A stretch of 64,000 bases of DNA from IDS-8 sp035304345. Lineage in GTDB: Bacteria > Pseudomonadota > Gammaproteobacteria > Steroidobacterales > Woeseiaceae. Both the position numbers and the translations under genes were made by a program. A model generated the notes under the pieces. It was not told the origin of the DNA. It saw nothing but the letters and a program-made list of their open reading frames with translations, and did no database searches. Positions 1 through 8,211 of the stretch are shown here, in pieces; within the stretch, counting starts at the first letter, position 1; the number at the start of each line of letters is the position of its first letter. The DNA is taken from the NCBI GenBank assembly GCA_035304345.1, contig DATGQE010000068.1, positions 6,154 through 70,153 of the forward strand, in the 5' to 3' direction.

Positions 1-405
1 GGCAAGATCCGCCTGCCAGAGCAGGCGGACTGGACGGCGAACGTGACAGTCGGCTGGGAGAACGACGTCCTGTCGCTTCGCCTCATCGCCAACTATCAGG
101 ACAAGATCCTGAAGCGCATCGGGGCCTGCACCACGGCAGACATCACGGCGGACGCACAGGCGGGCTTGCCGGTAAACTGCACCGACTGGGCGGATCTCTA
201 CCAGGACGAGTCGACCCTGGTCGACTTCCGCGCGAGCTACCGCGTCTCGGACGGCATCAAGCTGTTCTTCGACGCGACCAACATCACCGGCGAGGCGGCC
301 TATGGGTATTTCCAGGGCAACGAGCTCACGGGCGGCAACATGCTGTTCCGGGCGGAGGACTACGGCTCCACCTACCAGCTCGGCCTGACCATGGATTTCC
401 TGTAG
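1..405 (+). CDS. TonB-dependent receptor, C-terminal fragment (5' end outside window)
   Basis: The reading frame is open from base 1 and ends at a TAG at 403-405, so only the last 134 residues are present. The sequence has the look of the final strands of a TonB-dependent outer-membrane barrel: alternating polar and aromatic residues, a phrase of the type FFDATNITGE that matches the usual L/VTN(L)-type segment before the last strands, and a hydrophobic C-terminus (MDFL). It sits 31 bases upstream of a polygalacturonase and a pectate lyase, so uptake of oligogalacturonides is a reasonable inference. The plug domain and TonB box are outside the window, so the substrate cannot be judged directly. 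Confidence 0.85.
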   Translation, partial: GKIRLPEQADWTANVTVGWENDVLSLRLIANYQDKILKRIGACTTADITADAQAGLPVNCTDWADLYQDESTLVDFRASYRVSDGIKLFFDATNITGEAAYGYFQGNELTGGNMLFRAEDYGSTYQLGLTMDFL

Positions 406-436
406 GCCGTTCGCCAGGCCAGGGGAGGGCGCAAGG

Positions 437-1876
437 GTGTCGATCGACCGCAGGAGGTTTCTGCAACTGGCCGCCACGGGAGCAGGTGCCGCGGCGCTAC
501 CGCTCTGGGGGTGCGGTGCGGCCGCCGAGGACCCGTGGCGTGTGGCACGTCGGATTCGCGACTACGTCGTGGTGCCCACGTTCCCCGACCGTACCTTCGA
601 CATCCGCGATTACGGGGCCGCCGGTGACGGCGCGATGGATTGCACCGACGCGTTCCGCCAGGCGGTGGCGGCGTGCGCGGAAGCCGGGGGCGGTCGTGTC
701 CTGGTCAGCGAGGGAACCTATCGCACGGGACCGATCCACCTGCGCTCCAACGTGAACCTGCACGTCGCCGCGGGTGCGACGGTCTCGTTCATCCCTGAAC
801 CGGAACGCTACCTGCCGCCCGTCTTCACCCGCTGGGAAGGCGTGGAGCTGCTCGGCTATTCGCCGCTCATTTACGCGCACCGTCAGGAGAACGTCGCCGT
901 CACGGGCGCCGGTACGCTGGACGGCAGCGCGGACAACACGACGTGGTGGCCGTGGAAGGGCGAGTGGAGCCGCAGGCAGTGGGAGGTCGACGAGGTCGTC
1001 AACCAGAAGCATGCCCGCGCGAAGCTCTTCCAGGCGGCGGAAGACGGGGTGCCGGTGGCCGGGCGGGTGTTCGCAGGCGGCAATTACCTGCGCCCGCCTT
1101 TCCTCCAGCCCTACGAATGCCGGAAAGTGCTCATCGAAGGCGTCACCATCCGCAACTCGCCGTTCTGGGTCATTCACCCGGTTCTCTGCGAAAGCGTCAC
1201 GGTGCGCAGAGTGACGGTCGACAGTCACGGGCCCAACTCCGACGGCTGCGACCCGGAATCCTGCGATCACGTCCTGATCGAGGATTGCGTGTTCGACACG
1301 GGCGACGACTGTATCGCCATCAAGTCCGGCCGCAACGCCGACGGCCGCCGTGTCGGCGTGCCGTGCCGCAACGTCGTGATCGCGGGCTGCACGATGCGGG
1401 CCGGTCACGGCGGCATCGTCGTCGGCAGCGAGATCTCCGGCGGTGCCGCCAACATTTTCGCCGAGAAGTGCGCGATGAGCAGCCCGAACCTGCTCCGCGG
1501 CATCCGCATCAAGACGAATTCGCGCCGCGGCGGGACCGTCGAGGGCGTACACATCCGCGACGTCACGATCGGCGACGTGGGCGACATGCTGGTGATCAAC
1601 TTCTACTACGAGGAGGGCGACGTCGGCGAGTTCGACCCGGTGGTGCGGGATGTCACGATCGAGAGCTTGCGCTGCCGGCAAGCGGAGCGCGCCTTCCACG
1701 TGCGGGGCTACGAGCGCTCACCGATCCGGGACCTGCGGCTCGTCGACGTGCAGGTCGACGCGGTGGAGCAGGACGGCGTGGTGGAGAACGTGGTCGGCTT
1801 CCGCACGGACAACGTCACGGTGGCAGGCCGGCCGGTGGACGGCCGGCGCCTCGTGGCGGGCGCGGAGGTGGTCTGA
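437..1876 (+). CDS. Glycoside hydrolase family 28 polygalacturonase, exported
   Basis: Hydrolyses alpha-1,4-galacturonosyl bonds of pectin/polygalacturonate, probably in the periplasm or at the cell surface. The GTG start at 437 follows an AGGGGAGG stretch. The N-terminus has a twin-arginine-like motif (DRRRFLQ), a hydrophobic stretch and a possible lipobox ending LWGC. The right-handed beta-helix carries the four GH28 signatures: NSDG near residue 266, GDDC with the catalytic Asp pair near 289, GHGG near 322 and RIKT near 357. Length (479) is normal for bacterial GH28. The stop codon overlaps the proposed start of the pectate lyase, so the two are probably translationally coupled. Whether it acts as an exo- or endo-enzyme cannot be decided from sequence. 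Confidence 0.93.
   Translation: MSIDRRRFLQLAATGAGAAALPLWGCGAAAEDPWRVARRIRDYVVVPTFPDRTFDIRDYGAAGDGAMDCTDAFRQAVAACAEAGGGRVLVSEGTYRTGPIHLRSNVNLHVAAGATVSFIPEPERYLPPVFTRWEGVELLGYSPLIYAHRQENVAVTGAGTLDGSADNTTWWPWKGEWSRRQWEVDEVVNQKHARAKLFQAAEDGVPVAGRVFAGGNYLRPPFLQPYECRKVLIEGVTIRNSPFWVIHPVLCESVTVRRVTVDSHGPNSDGCDPESCDHVLIEDCVFDTGDDCIAIKSGRNADGRRVGVPCRNVVIAGCTMRAGHGGIVVGSEISGGAANIFAEKCAMSSPNLLRGIRIKTNSRRGGTVEGVHIRDVTIGDVGDMLVINFYYEEGDVGEFDPVVRDVTIESLRCRQAERAFHVRGYERSPIRDLRLVDVQVDAVEQDGVVENVVGFRTDNVTVAGRPVDGRRLVAGAEVV
1864..1871 (+). promoter_or_regulatory. Ribosome binding site deciding a CTG start for pectate lyase
   Basis: GGAGGTGG ends one base before the CTG codon at 1873. Spacing is short for 1873 and better for the next in-frame CTG at 1879, so either CTG could be used. 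Coupling to the upstream GH28 gene, whose TGA overlaps, would help initiation. Confidence 0.45.
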
Positions 1877-2898
1877 AACTGCACTCACCGGCTCGTTCGT
1901 TTGGCGGCGTCCTGCCGGGCACGGTCTTTCTGCTCGCGGCGACCGGTGCGGCGGCCCAACCGATCGGTTTCGCCTCGCTGAGCGGCGGCACGACTGGGGG
2001 CGAGGGCGGCGAGGTGGTAGTCGTGCGCGACTTCGCGGCGCTGGCGGCGGCCGTCGCCGGACCCGAGCCGCGCGTCGTGCACGTCGCCGGCACGATCCGC
2101 GGCGACGGCAGACCGATGCTGAAGGTCGGCTCGAACAAGACGGTCCTCGGCCTGGGCAGCGACGCCGTGATCCACGGCTTCGGCTTCGACATCAACGGCT
2201 GGACCGGCGAGGTGGCGAAGCGGCACACCGGCGGTTGCGAGCCGGAACACGCAGACGATTTCGTGCACGTGCAGAACGTGATCGTGCGCAACTTGGCGTT
2301 CGTCGAATCGGCGGACGACAGTATCAGCGTGCGCTGCTACTCACATCACGTGTGGATCGACCACAACACGTTTTTCCCGGGCAGGGACGGCTCCGTGGAC
2401 GTGAAGCGCGGCGCGGACTGGGTGACCGTGTCCTGGAATCACTTCGTCGGCACCGACAAGACGATGATCCTCGGTCACGACGACGACAACGGTGAGCAGG
2501 ATGCCGGCCGGCTGCGCGTCACCTATCACCACAACTGGTTCGAGAACACGGTGCAGCGCCACCCGCGCGTGCGGTTCGGCCACGCCCACGTCTTCAACAA
2601 CTACGTCGAGCGGCCGCGCTCGTATTTCATCGGCGCAGGCACCGGCTCCTGTATTCTCGCAGAAGCCAACTACATCCTCACCGGCAAGGACGAGCTCCGG
2701 GTCGTCAAGGCTTACGGCGGCAACGACGCGGTCTTCGCCGACGACAACGTCGTGTCGTTCATCGGGAGCGCCGACGAGTACGTGGTGGAGGTCGATTCGA
2801 GCTCGTCCTCGGCCTGCTCGGTTCCGTACCCCTACACGCTCGACAGCGCTGCCGACCTCCCCGCGATCGTGCCGAAACGAGCGGGCGCCGGTTTGTAG
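1873..2898 (+). CDS. Pectate lyase, polysaccharide lyase family 1
   Basis: Cleaves polygalacturonate by beta-elimination, releasing unsaturated oligogalacturonides. PL1 beta-helix features are clear: WIDHNTF, VTVSWNHF, and the block YHHNWF followed by RHPRVRFG near residue 226, which contains the catalytic arginine. The start is unusual. The frame has no ATG, GTG or TTG near the signal peptide; a CTG at 1873 overlaps the GH28 stop (CTGA), lies just after GGAGGTGG and gives M-KLHSPARSF plus a hydrophobic core ending AAAQ, a good Sec signal. The first in-frame ATG (2117) would remove the signal and part of the helix. The TAG stop lies inside a REP-like palindrome. Confidence 0.9.
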   Translation: MKLHSPARSFGGVLPGTVFLLAATGAAAQPIGFASLSGGTTGGEGGEVVVVRDFAALAAAVAGPEPRVVHVAGTIRGDGRPMLKVGSNKTVLGLGSDAVIHGFGFDINGWTGEVAKRHTGGCEPEHADDFVHVQNVIVRNLAFVESADDSISVRCYSHHVWIDHNTFFPGRDGSVDVKRGADWVTVSWNHFVGTDKTMILGHDDDNGEQDAGRLRVTYHHNWFENTVQRHPRVRFGHAHVFNNYVERPRSYFIGAGTGSCILAEANYILTGKDELRVVKAYGGNDAVFADDNVVSFIGSADEYVVEVDSSSSSACSVPYPYTLDSAADLPAIVPKRAGAGL

Positions 2899-2918
2899 GA
2901 GCGCGCACCGCGCGCGAC
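2895..2918 (+). repeat. REP-like palindrome (GTAGGAGCGCGC type)
   Basis: GTAGGAGCGCGC followed by a 3-base loop and GCGCGC. It resembles REP elements of gammaproteobacteria that begin GTAGGAGCG. The TAG stop of the pectate lyase gene is inside the element. Related copies are at 44203-44226 (minus orientation) and near 50994-51018. Confidence 0.5.
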
Positions 2919-2979
2919 AGGTCGCTCCGGACGCCGCGGATTCCGGAGCTACGCGGGCGGCACTCCGATATCTATAGCC

Positions 2980-3414
2980 CTACTCCGGCAGCGTGACGCC
3001 GCTTCCGCCCATCTCCGCCGGCAGGTCCTTCATCTTCGGCAAGCCGTCCCGCATCGGGAGCCGCGTCTCCTGGTAGTGCACGTGGATGCCCGGCTCGAAC
3101 GGGAGATCCGGAATGATCGCGGCATACACGTCCGTTACGCCCATGGTCGGATGCTCGGTCAGGACGTGGCCTCCGCAGGTCTTGCACCACTTGCGGATGC
3201 TGGCCGGCGTCTTCGACCAGGAGCCCAGGTTGCTTTCGCCCTGCGTGATCTTCACGGACTCGGGCTTCCAGAGGGTGAAGGCATTGACCGGACCCGCCGA
3301 CCAGTGACGACAGGACTCGCAGTGGCAGTAGCCCATCCCCACCGGGTCGCCGGTCACTGTCAACTGAACCTGGCCGCAGAAACAGCGGCCCTCGTGGGTC
3401 TTCTCCCCAGCCAT
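2980..3414 (-). CDS. GFA-family protein (glutathione-dependent formaldehyde-activating-like)
   Basis: Small zinc-binding protein of the GFA/CENP-V fold (144 residues). The Cys pattern is clear: CFCG near residue 10, CHCESC near 30, and CKTCGG near 75 for the second zinc site. Family members are annotated as S-(hydroxymethyl)glutathione synthase-like, but most have no proven reaction, so I would not assert formaldehyde metabolism. The ATG at 3412-3414 is preferred to an upstream ATG (3558) because it is preceded by GAGGTGAGGTG and starts the conserved region directly (MAGEKTHEGRC). It lies alone on the minus strand between the pectin genes and the Mut7-C gene. Confidence 0.88.
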   Translation of the reverse strand: MAGEKTHEGRCFCGQVQLTVTGDPVGMGYCHCESCRHWSAGPVNAFTLWKPESVKITQGESNLGSWSKTPASIRKWCKTCGGHVLTEHPTMGVTDVYAAIIPDLPFEPGIHVHYQETRLPMRDGLPKMKDLPAEMGGSGVTLPE

Positions 3415-3669
3415 GTCGCACCTCACCTCGAAACAAGAAGAGCGAGCGGCCCAAGGGCAGCCGTCGCGGGATTGTCCGCTCCGTATTCTGCGTCGAAAAC
3501 TGCCCGCCGGATAGTGGCTTAGGCGGAGGATGGCGGCCCAGTCGAGAATGAGTCTCATTCAGCAAGCGTTTCCGCGGAGGTGCCCGGCCCCGCGGAAGCG
3601 GGAAAGGCTTCCGCCGGATGCGTTGCCGGGGCAGAGTGAGAGGGCGGTGGCCAGTTCCGGTCGCACGCG

Positions 3670-4449
3670 ATGCGTGCTCCTGCACAGGACACCCGGGGCG
3701 TGAAGGATATCGAGGTTCGGTTCTACGCGGAGCTCAATGATTTCCTGCCGGCGGAGCGGCGGCAGGTGGCGTTCCGGTATGCGTTCGAGGGCACGCCGGC
3801 GGTCAAGGACACGATCGAGGCCATCGGGGTGCCGCACACCGAGGTCGACGTCATCCTGGTGGACGGCCGCTCGGTCGATTTCGCGTACCGGCTGCAGGGC
3901 GGCGAGCGCGTGGCCGTCTATCCCGTGTTCGAGCGCTTCGACGTGGCGGAGGTCACGCGGCTGCGTCCCGCGCCGTTGCGCGTCACCCGTTTCATCGCCG
4001 ACGTGCACCTCGGGGCGCTGGCGCGCCACCTGCGCCTGGTCGGCTTCGACACGGTATGGGAGCGGGATCTCGCGGACGAGGACATCATCCGGCGCGCGCT
4101 CGCCGAGCGGCGCATCGTCCTGACGCGCGACCGCGGCCTGCTCAAGGACGGGCGGGTCACCCACGGTTACTGGCTGCGCAACACGGATCCGCGGCAGCAG
4201 CTCGGGGAGGTGGTACGTGCGCTCGACCTCGCCGGGCGGTTGCAGCCGTATACGCGTTGCATGCAATGCAACGGCGAGCTCCGCGACGCCGGGCCGGAGG
4301 AGGTTACGGGCGAAGTACCGGCGGGGGTGCTGGAGCGTCACCGCGCGTTTGCGAAGTGCGACACTTGCGGGCGCGTCTACTGGGCCGGGTCGCACCGGGA
4401 GAGGCTCGATGCCATCGTGGCGGCGGCGCGAGCGGCCGGTGAATCCTGA
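3670..4449 (+). CDS. Mut7-C RNase domain protein with N-terminal ubiquitin-like domain
   Basis: A 259-residue two-domain protein. Residues about 12-90 match the Mut7-C ubiquitin-like domain (VRFYAELNDFL, then a VDVILVDG segment). Residues about 98-245 match the Mut7-C PIN-like RNase domain: FIADVHLGALARHLRLVGFDT, the acid-rich DLADEDI, LTRDRGLL, and a C-terminal zinc ribbon with RCMQCNGEL and KCDTCGRVYW. Known members are predicted PIN-type nucleases; the RNA target is unknown. The ATG at 3670 and a GTG at 3700 are both possible starts; neither has a strong Shine-Dalgarno sequence, and the conserved region begins just after the GTG. No operon partner is evident. Confidence 0.87.
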   Translation: MRAPAQDTRGVKDIEVRFYAELNDFLPAERRQVAFRYAFEGTPAVKDTIEAIGVPHTEVDVILVDGRSVDFAYRLQGGERVAVYPVFERFDVAEVTRLRPAPLRVTRFIADVHLGALARHLRLVGFDTVWERDLADEDIIRRALAERRIVLTRDRGLLKDGRVTHGYWLRNTDPRQQLGEVVRALDLAGRLQPYTRCMQCNGELRDAGPEEVTGEVPAGVLERHRAFAKCDTCGRVYWAGSHRERLDAIVAAARAAGES

Positions 4450-4578
4450 GCAGCGCGTGCTTCGTCCGTAGCACGGCACGAGTCGTTGAAGTCGAGAAGG
4501 CCATTACCATTACGATAGTCGATCGCGTGCGGTGCGCGCTCCCGCATAGCGTCCCGGGCGTGGCGGTGACGGGCCCGG

Positions 4579-4584
4579 TACAAT
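4579..4584 (+). promoter_or_regulatory. Candidate -10 (TACAAT) giving a near-leaderless uxaA transcript
   Basis: TACAAT ends six bases before the ATG at 4591. If used, transcription would start at or next to the ATG. No Shine-Dalgarno precedes this ATG, which agrees with a leaderless mRNA, but the -35 region is weak. An alternative promoter is TTGAAG at 4486 with TACGAT at 4511. Confidence 0.3.
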
Positions 4585-4590
4585 GGCGCC

Positions 4591-6099
4591 ATGCACGCCC
4601 CGTACCTGCGCCTGCACGAAGCCGACAACGTGGTTGTCGCCCGCGCCGACCTGCCGTCCGGCATGCCCCTGCCCGACCTGGATCTCACGCTCCGCGCGCC
4701 GATCCCGGCCGGTCACAAGCTCGCCACGGTTGCCATCGCGAAGGGCTCCCCGGTCCTCAAGTACGGCCAGTTCATCGGCGTCGCCACCGAGGCCATAGCG
4801 CCCGGCGACCACGTCCATACCCACAACCTCGGCTTCGCCAGGCCGGGCACGGGTACGCCGGTGCCCAAACCGGCCTGGACCGGCGAACCCGAGGAACACT
4901 TCTTCGAAGGCTTCCGCCGCCCCGACGGTCGCGCCGCCACCCGCAACTACGTCGGCGTGATCTCGACCGTGAACTGCTCCGCCACCGTCGTCCGCAAGAT
5001 CACCGAGCGCTTCGCGGGTGAGGCGATGCGGGCGTGGCCGCACGTCGACGGCGTCGTCCCGATCACGCACACGACCGGCTGCGGCATGCCGTCGAAAGGG
5101 TTGGGAATCGAGATCCTGCAGCGCACGTTGGGCGGGTTCATCGCACACCCGAACTTCGCCGGCGTGCTGGTCGTTGGCCTGGGCTGCGAGGTGAACGACG
5201 TGGAGAGCCTGCTCGCATCGCAAGACCTCGAGACCGGCCCGCGCCTGCGCACGCTCACGATCCAGCAAGCCGGCGGCACGATGAAGACCGTGGAGCAGGC
5301 GACCGCGATCGTGCGCGAGCTGCTGGACGACGCCGACGCTGCCCGCCGCGAGACGATCTCCGCGGCCGAGCTGGTGCTCGGTCTCCAGTGCGGCGGCTCG
5401 GACGCCTTCTCCGGCATCACCGCCAATCCGGCGCTCGGCTACGCGGCGGACCGGCTGGTGCGGGCCGGCGGCACCGTCATCCTCGCGGAGACGCCGGAGA
5501 TCTACGGGGCGGAGTCGCTGCTCTACGCGCGCGCCGAGACGCCGCAGGTCCGCGAAGACCTGCAACGCACGATCGAGTGGTGGGAGGAGTACACGGCGCA
5601 GCACGGCGCGAGCCTGGACAACAATCCCTCGCCAGGGAACATCGCGGGCGGCATCACGACGATCCTGGAGAAATCGCTGGGCGCCGTGGCGAAGTCCGGT
5701 TCATCGCCGCTGCGCGGCATGTGCCGCTACGGCGAGCGCATCGACCGCCGCGGCTTCCTGTTCATGGACAGCCCGGGCTACGACCCGTGCTCGGCGACCG
5801 GCGAAATCGCGTCCGGCGCCAACATCATCTGCTTCACGACGGGCCGCGGATCGGTGTACGGCGCGAAACCGGTGCCTAGCCTCAAGCTCGCGACCAACTC
5901 CGCCATGGCGTCACGGATGGAGGACGACATCGACCTCGATTGCGGCGGCGTGCTGGAGAAGGGCGAGCCGCTGGCGGAATGCGGCGACCGGATTTTCGAG
6001 CTGATCCTCGAGACGGCGAGCGGGCAGAGGAGCGCGAGCGAGCGAAGCGGCTTCGGCGACCTCGAGTTCGTTCCGTGGCAGGCCGGCGCCGTGATGTAG
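4591..6099 (+). CDS. uxaA: UxaA-family hydrolyase (altronate or galactarate dehydratase type)
   Basis: Dehydrates a hexonate or hexarate to its 2-keto-3-deoxy product, the step that follows galacturonate reduction in pectin catabolism. The 502 residues comprise an N-terminal SAF-like domain (residues ~1-95, with HLxxxDNV-type start and GDHVHTHNL) and the large C-terminal domain beginning FEGFRRPDGRAATRNYV. Metal/active-site blocks typical of the family are visible: NCSATV, HTTGCGM, GLGCE, LQCGGSDAFSG and FTTGRGS. The pectin genes upstream support altronate as substrate; galactarate dehydratase (GarD) and related hexarate dehydratases share this architecture, so the symbol is tentative. Its reductase and aldolase partners are not in the window. 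Confidence 0.82.
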   Translation: MHAPYLRLHEADNVVVARADLPSGMPLPDLDLTLRAPIPAGHKLATVAIAKGSPVLKYGQFIGVATEAIAPGDHVHTHNLGFARPGTGTPVPKPAWTGEPEEHFFEGFRRPDGRAATRNYVGVISTVNCSATVVRKITERFAGEAMRAWPHVDGVVPITHTTGCGMPSKGLGIEILQRTLGGFIAHPNFAGVLVVGLGCEVNDVESLLASQDLETGPRLRTLTIQQAGGTMKTVEQATAIVRELLDDADAARRETISAAELVLGLQCGGSDAFSGITANPALGYAADRLVRAGGTVILAETPEIYGAESLLYARAETPQVREDLQRTIEWWEEYTAQHGASLDNNPSPGNIAGGITTILEKSLGAVAKSGSSPLRGMCRYGERIDRRGFLFMDSPGYDPCSATGEIASGANIICFTTGRGSVYGAKPVPSLKLATNSAMASRMEDDIDLDCGGVLEKGEPLAECGDRIFELILETASGQRSASERSGFGDLEFVPWQAGAVM

Positions 6100-6165
6100 G
6101 AGACCGCTGTCGATTTTGCATTCTGCCGTTCGACCAGCTTCAAACTCAGCCAGGGAGGAGGTTTC

Positions 6166-6588
6166 ATGAAGATCACCGTCGAGACGACCGTCAAGGCAGA
6201 CCTGCACACCGTGTGGGACGCCTGGAACGACCCGGAGGCCATCAAGCAATGGAATGCCGCCTCCGACGACTGGCACACGACCAGCAGCTCCGTCGATCTG
6301 CGCGAGGGTGGAAAGTTCACGGCACGAATGGAGGCGAAGGACGGCAGCGCGGGGTTCGATTTCACGGGAACGTACACGCGCGTCGCGCCGCAGGAGCTGA
6401 TCGAGTACACGATGGACGACGGCCGCGAGGTCAGCGTCCGCTTCAGCCGCGTCGCGGACGGCGTTCTCGTGCGCGAGACGTTCGACGCCGAGTCGGAAAA
6501 CGATCCGGAGATGCAGCGCCAGGGCTGGCAGGCCATCCTGGACAACTTCGCGCGCTACGTGGAGAACAGCGCGGCCGGCGCCGCGTAA
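6166..6588 (+). CDS. SRPBCC / AHSA1-like (START superfamily) protein
   Basis: A 140-residue helix-grip protein of the SRPBCC superfamily. The opening MKITVETTVKADLHTVWDAW and the following IKQWNAASDDWHTT are typical of the activator-of-Hsp90-ATPase-like (AHSA1) branch, as is the C-terminal GWQAILDNFARYVE helix that closes the cavity. The ATG follows an AGGGAGGAGGT site. These proteins bind small hydrophobic ligands; the ligand is unknown. It is 66 bases downstream of the dehydratase and may be expressed alone. A GC-rich hairpin separates it from the convergent cnoX gene. Confidence 0.9.
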   Translation: MKITVETTVKADLHTVWDAWNDPEAIKQWNAASDDWHTTSSSVDLREGGKFTARMEAKDGSAGFDFTGTYTRVAPQELIEYTMDDGREVSVRFSRVADGVLVRETFDAESENDPEMQRQGWQAILDNFARYVENSAAGAA

Positions 6589-6602
6589 GCCGAAAGGCGG
6601 CG

Positions 6603-6631
6603 GGCGGCCGGTGGTAATCCCGCCGGCCGCC
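6603..6631. terminator. GC-rich hairpin between convergent genes
   Basis: Inverted repeat GGCGGCCGG / CCGGCCGCC with 11 bases between, placed between the stops at 6588 (plus) and 6651 (minus). It lacks a U-run, so it may be a bidirectional mRNA end or stability hairpin. Confidence 0.4.
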
Positions 6632-6650
6632 GCCAGGACTCCTTGATTGA

Positions 6651-7391
6651 TCAGTGCAGCATGCTGGCGAGCTTGCGCCGGTACTCGCCGACGAGCCCCG
6701 GCTCGCCGGCGGCGAGCTCGAACAGCGCGACTAGCTGCTTGCGCGCTTCGCCTTCGCGCCAGTTCCGGTCGCGCCGCACGATCTCGAGCAGTGCCTCCAT
6801 GGCGTCGCGGTAACGTCGCTCGGCAGCATGGCGCTTCGCCAGCGCCAGCCGCGCTTCGTGGTCGTCCGGGTTCGCGGCGAGCTTCGCTTCGAGCTCGTCC
6901 GCGCCCGGCGCCTGCGCCGCTTCGCGCGCGAACGCGATCGCTTTCTTGAGCTCCTGCATGCGGAGCTCGAGCGCGGGCTCCGGGTCGATGGCGGCCAGCT
7001 CGCGCTCGGCGTCGTCCAGCCGGCCTTCCGCGCAGGCCGCCTCGGCCCGCGCGAGCGCCACCTCGGCCTCCGACGGCAGGAGCTGCTCCATGAACGCGCG
7101 CACCTGGCCTTCCGGCTGCGCCCCCAGGAACTGCGCCACCGGCCGGCCGTCCCTGATCGCGACGACGTAGGGGATCGAGCGCACGCCGAAGGCGGCGGCG
7201 AGATCCTGGTTTTCGTCCACGTTGATCTTCACGACCTTGATCCGGCCGGCAAACGCTTCGGCCACGCGCTCGATCACGGGGGTCAGCGTGCGGCAGGGTC
7301 CGCACCAGGGTGCCCAGAAATCCACCACCACGGGCAGGTCTTTCGAGGCGTCCAGCACCTCGCGTTGAAAGGTTTCGGTCGTGACGTCCAT
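6651..7391 (-). CDS. cnoX: Thioredoxin-TPR chaperedoxin, CnoX/YbbN family
   Basis: A 246-residue cytosolic protein: an N-terminal thioredoxin domain with WCGPC (Cys30 and Cys33) followed by a C-terminal TPR-like helical region (residues ~115-246, AEAACAEGRLDDAERELAA and following). This matches CnoX (YbbN), which protects unfolded proteins during oxidative or bleach stress and passes them to GroEL or DnaK. Both active-site cysteines are present, as in alphaproteobacterial CnoX with thioredoxin activity, whereas the E. coli protein has SxxC. The ATG at 7389-7391 starts the thioredoxin fold directly; upstream in-frame extension reads as non-protein-like sequence. Confidence 0.9.
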   Translation of the reverse strand: MDVTTETFQREVLDASKDLPVVVDFWAPWCGPCRTLTPVIERVAEAFAGRIKVVKINVDENQDLAAAFGVRSIPYVVAIRDGRPVAQFLGAQPEGQVRAFMEQLLPSEAEVALARAEAACAEGRLDDAERELAAIDPEPALELRMQELKKAIAFAREAAQAPGADELEAKLAANPDDHEARLALAKRHAAERRYRDAMEALLEIVRRDRNWREGEARKQLVALFELAAGEPGLVGEYRRKLASMLH

Positions 7392-7722
7392 GGTTCCCGC
7401 GATTGTGACGAGGCACGGCGGGCGTTGGCAGGCCGTGCGGGGGGCTCTGCGTACATTGTAGGGCAGCGCGGGCGGGGCAGGGTAACAATCTCTTGCGGCC
7501 GGTCGCACCGAGGCCGGCCGCCGGCGGTACCACGAGCCGCTTCGTCGGCAGGCCGTCGTCCTCACGCGAAGCGAGCGGCATCGATCACGACCGCAACGCG
7601 GTCGCATCTCCTCTCGAATTTCACAAGCGGCGTGCGCGCGAGTGCTCTTCTCGCGCGCACGTCGACCGCGTGATGCGTCGCTGAACGGATACAGCGCATA
7701 CTCGCTTGGCGCCCGTCGGAGA

Positions 7723-7812
7723 CATTCTGTTGAATTGTTAAATTTCCAAAACAAACTGCGCCCTTCATCAAAGCAAAACAATCGTTTAAAAACATTTATT
7801 TAAATATTGTTA
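7723..7812. promoter_or_regulatory. AT-rich island (possible regulatory or foreign sequence)
   Basis: About 90 bases rich in A and T with runs such as GTTTAAAAACATTTATTTAAAT and an AACAAT/ATTGTT pair (7777-7782 and 7806-7811). It would be a natural place for promoter elements or a nucleoid-protein site, but I cannot assign a confident -35/-10 pair. It lies 400 bases before the amidohydrolase. Confidence 0.35.
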
Positions 7813-8111
7813 GCGCGTGAACCCGATAGTAGGCTACAGGTCATGCGCGGCTCCACACGGCAATTCCTTTCAGCTTCGCAACTTCACACGCACACGGCGT
7901 GCTTTTCGTTGCGACACGGGAAAGAGCAACGCGACCTGGCAGCCATGACGATTGCATTCGCATCGCGGCTGTCGAGCAGGACCAAGAGGTCGTGGTGTTC
8001 GGGGCTTCGCGGCTGACGCAAGCCGCTTCGAACAGGAACGGCGGCCACGCGTCACGTGCCGTCACTCGTCATTTTCCAGTTTCCACTCATCCCGTTCGCG
8101 CAAGTCGCGTG

Positions 8112-8146
8112 ACGGGTACCTGCCCGTGGGCCGGCCAGCGCTGGCC
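8112..8146. promoter_or_regulatory. Two adjacent palindromes upstream of the amidohydrolase
   Basis: ACGGG/CCCGT arms at 8112-8127 are followed by a perfect 14-base palindrome GGCCAGCGCTGGCC at 8133-8146. They end 65 bases before the ATG at 8212. They could be an operator or hairpins in the leader. Confidence 0.3.
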
Positions 8147-8211
8147 CGCCGGCGCTGATCCGGGGGAAAGCCGGCAAGTTCCACAATGATCGACCACCGG
8201 GGGAGGTGCAG

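Larger units (their letters stand above)
7392..8211. other. 820-base intergenic region with an AT-rich island; no gene supported
   Basis: No open frame here has recognisable protein character. The notable content is an AT-rich island at about 7723-7812 in an otherwise about 68% GC region, and two palindromes close to the downstream gene at 8112-8127 and 8133-8146. The remainder resembles degenerate or leader sequence. I see no RNA gene that I can name. Confidence 0.6.

Noticed and set aside
7807..8189. Short open frames in the long intergenic region
   Set aside because: They lack ribosome sites, domains and codon character, and overlap each other in several frames.
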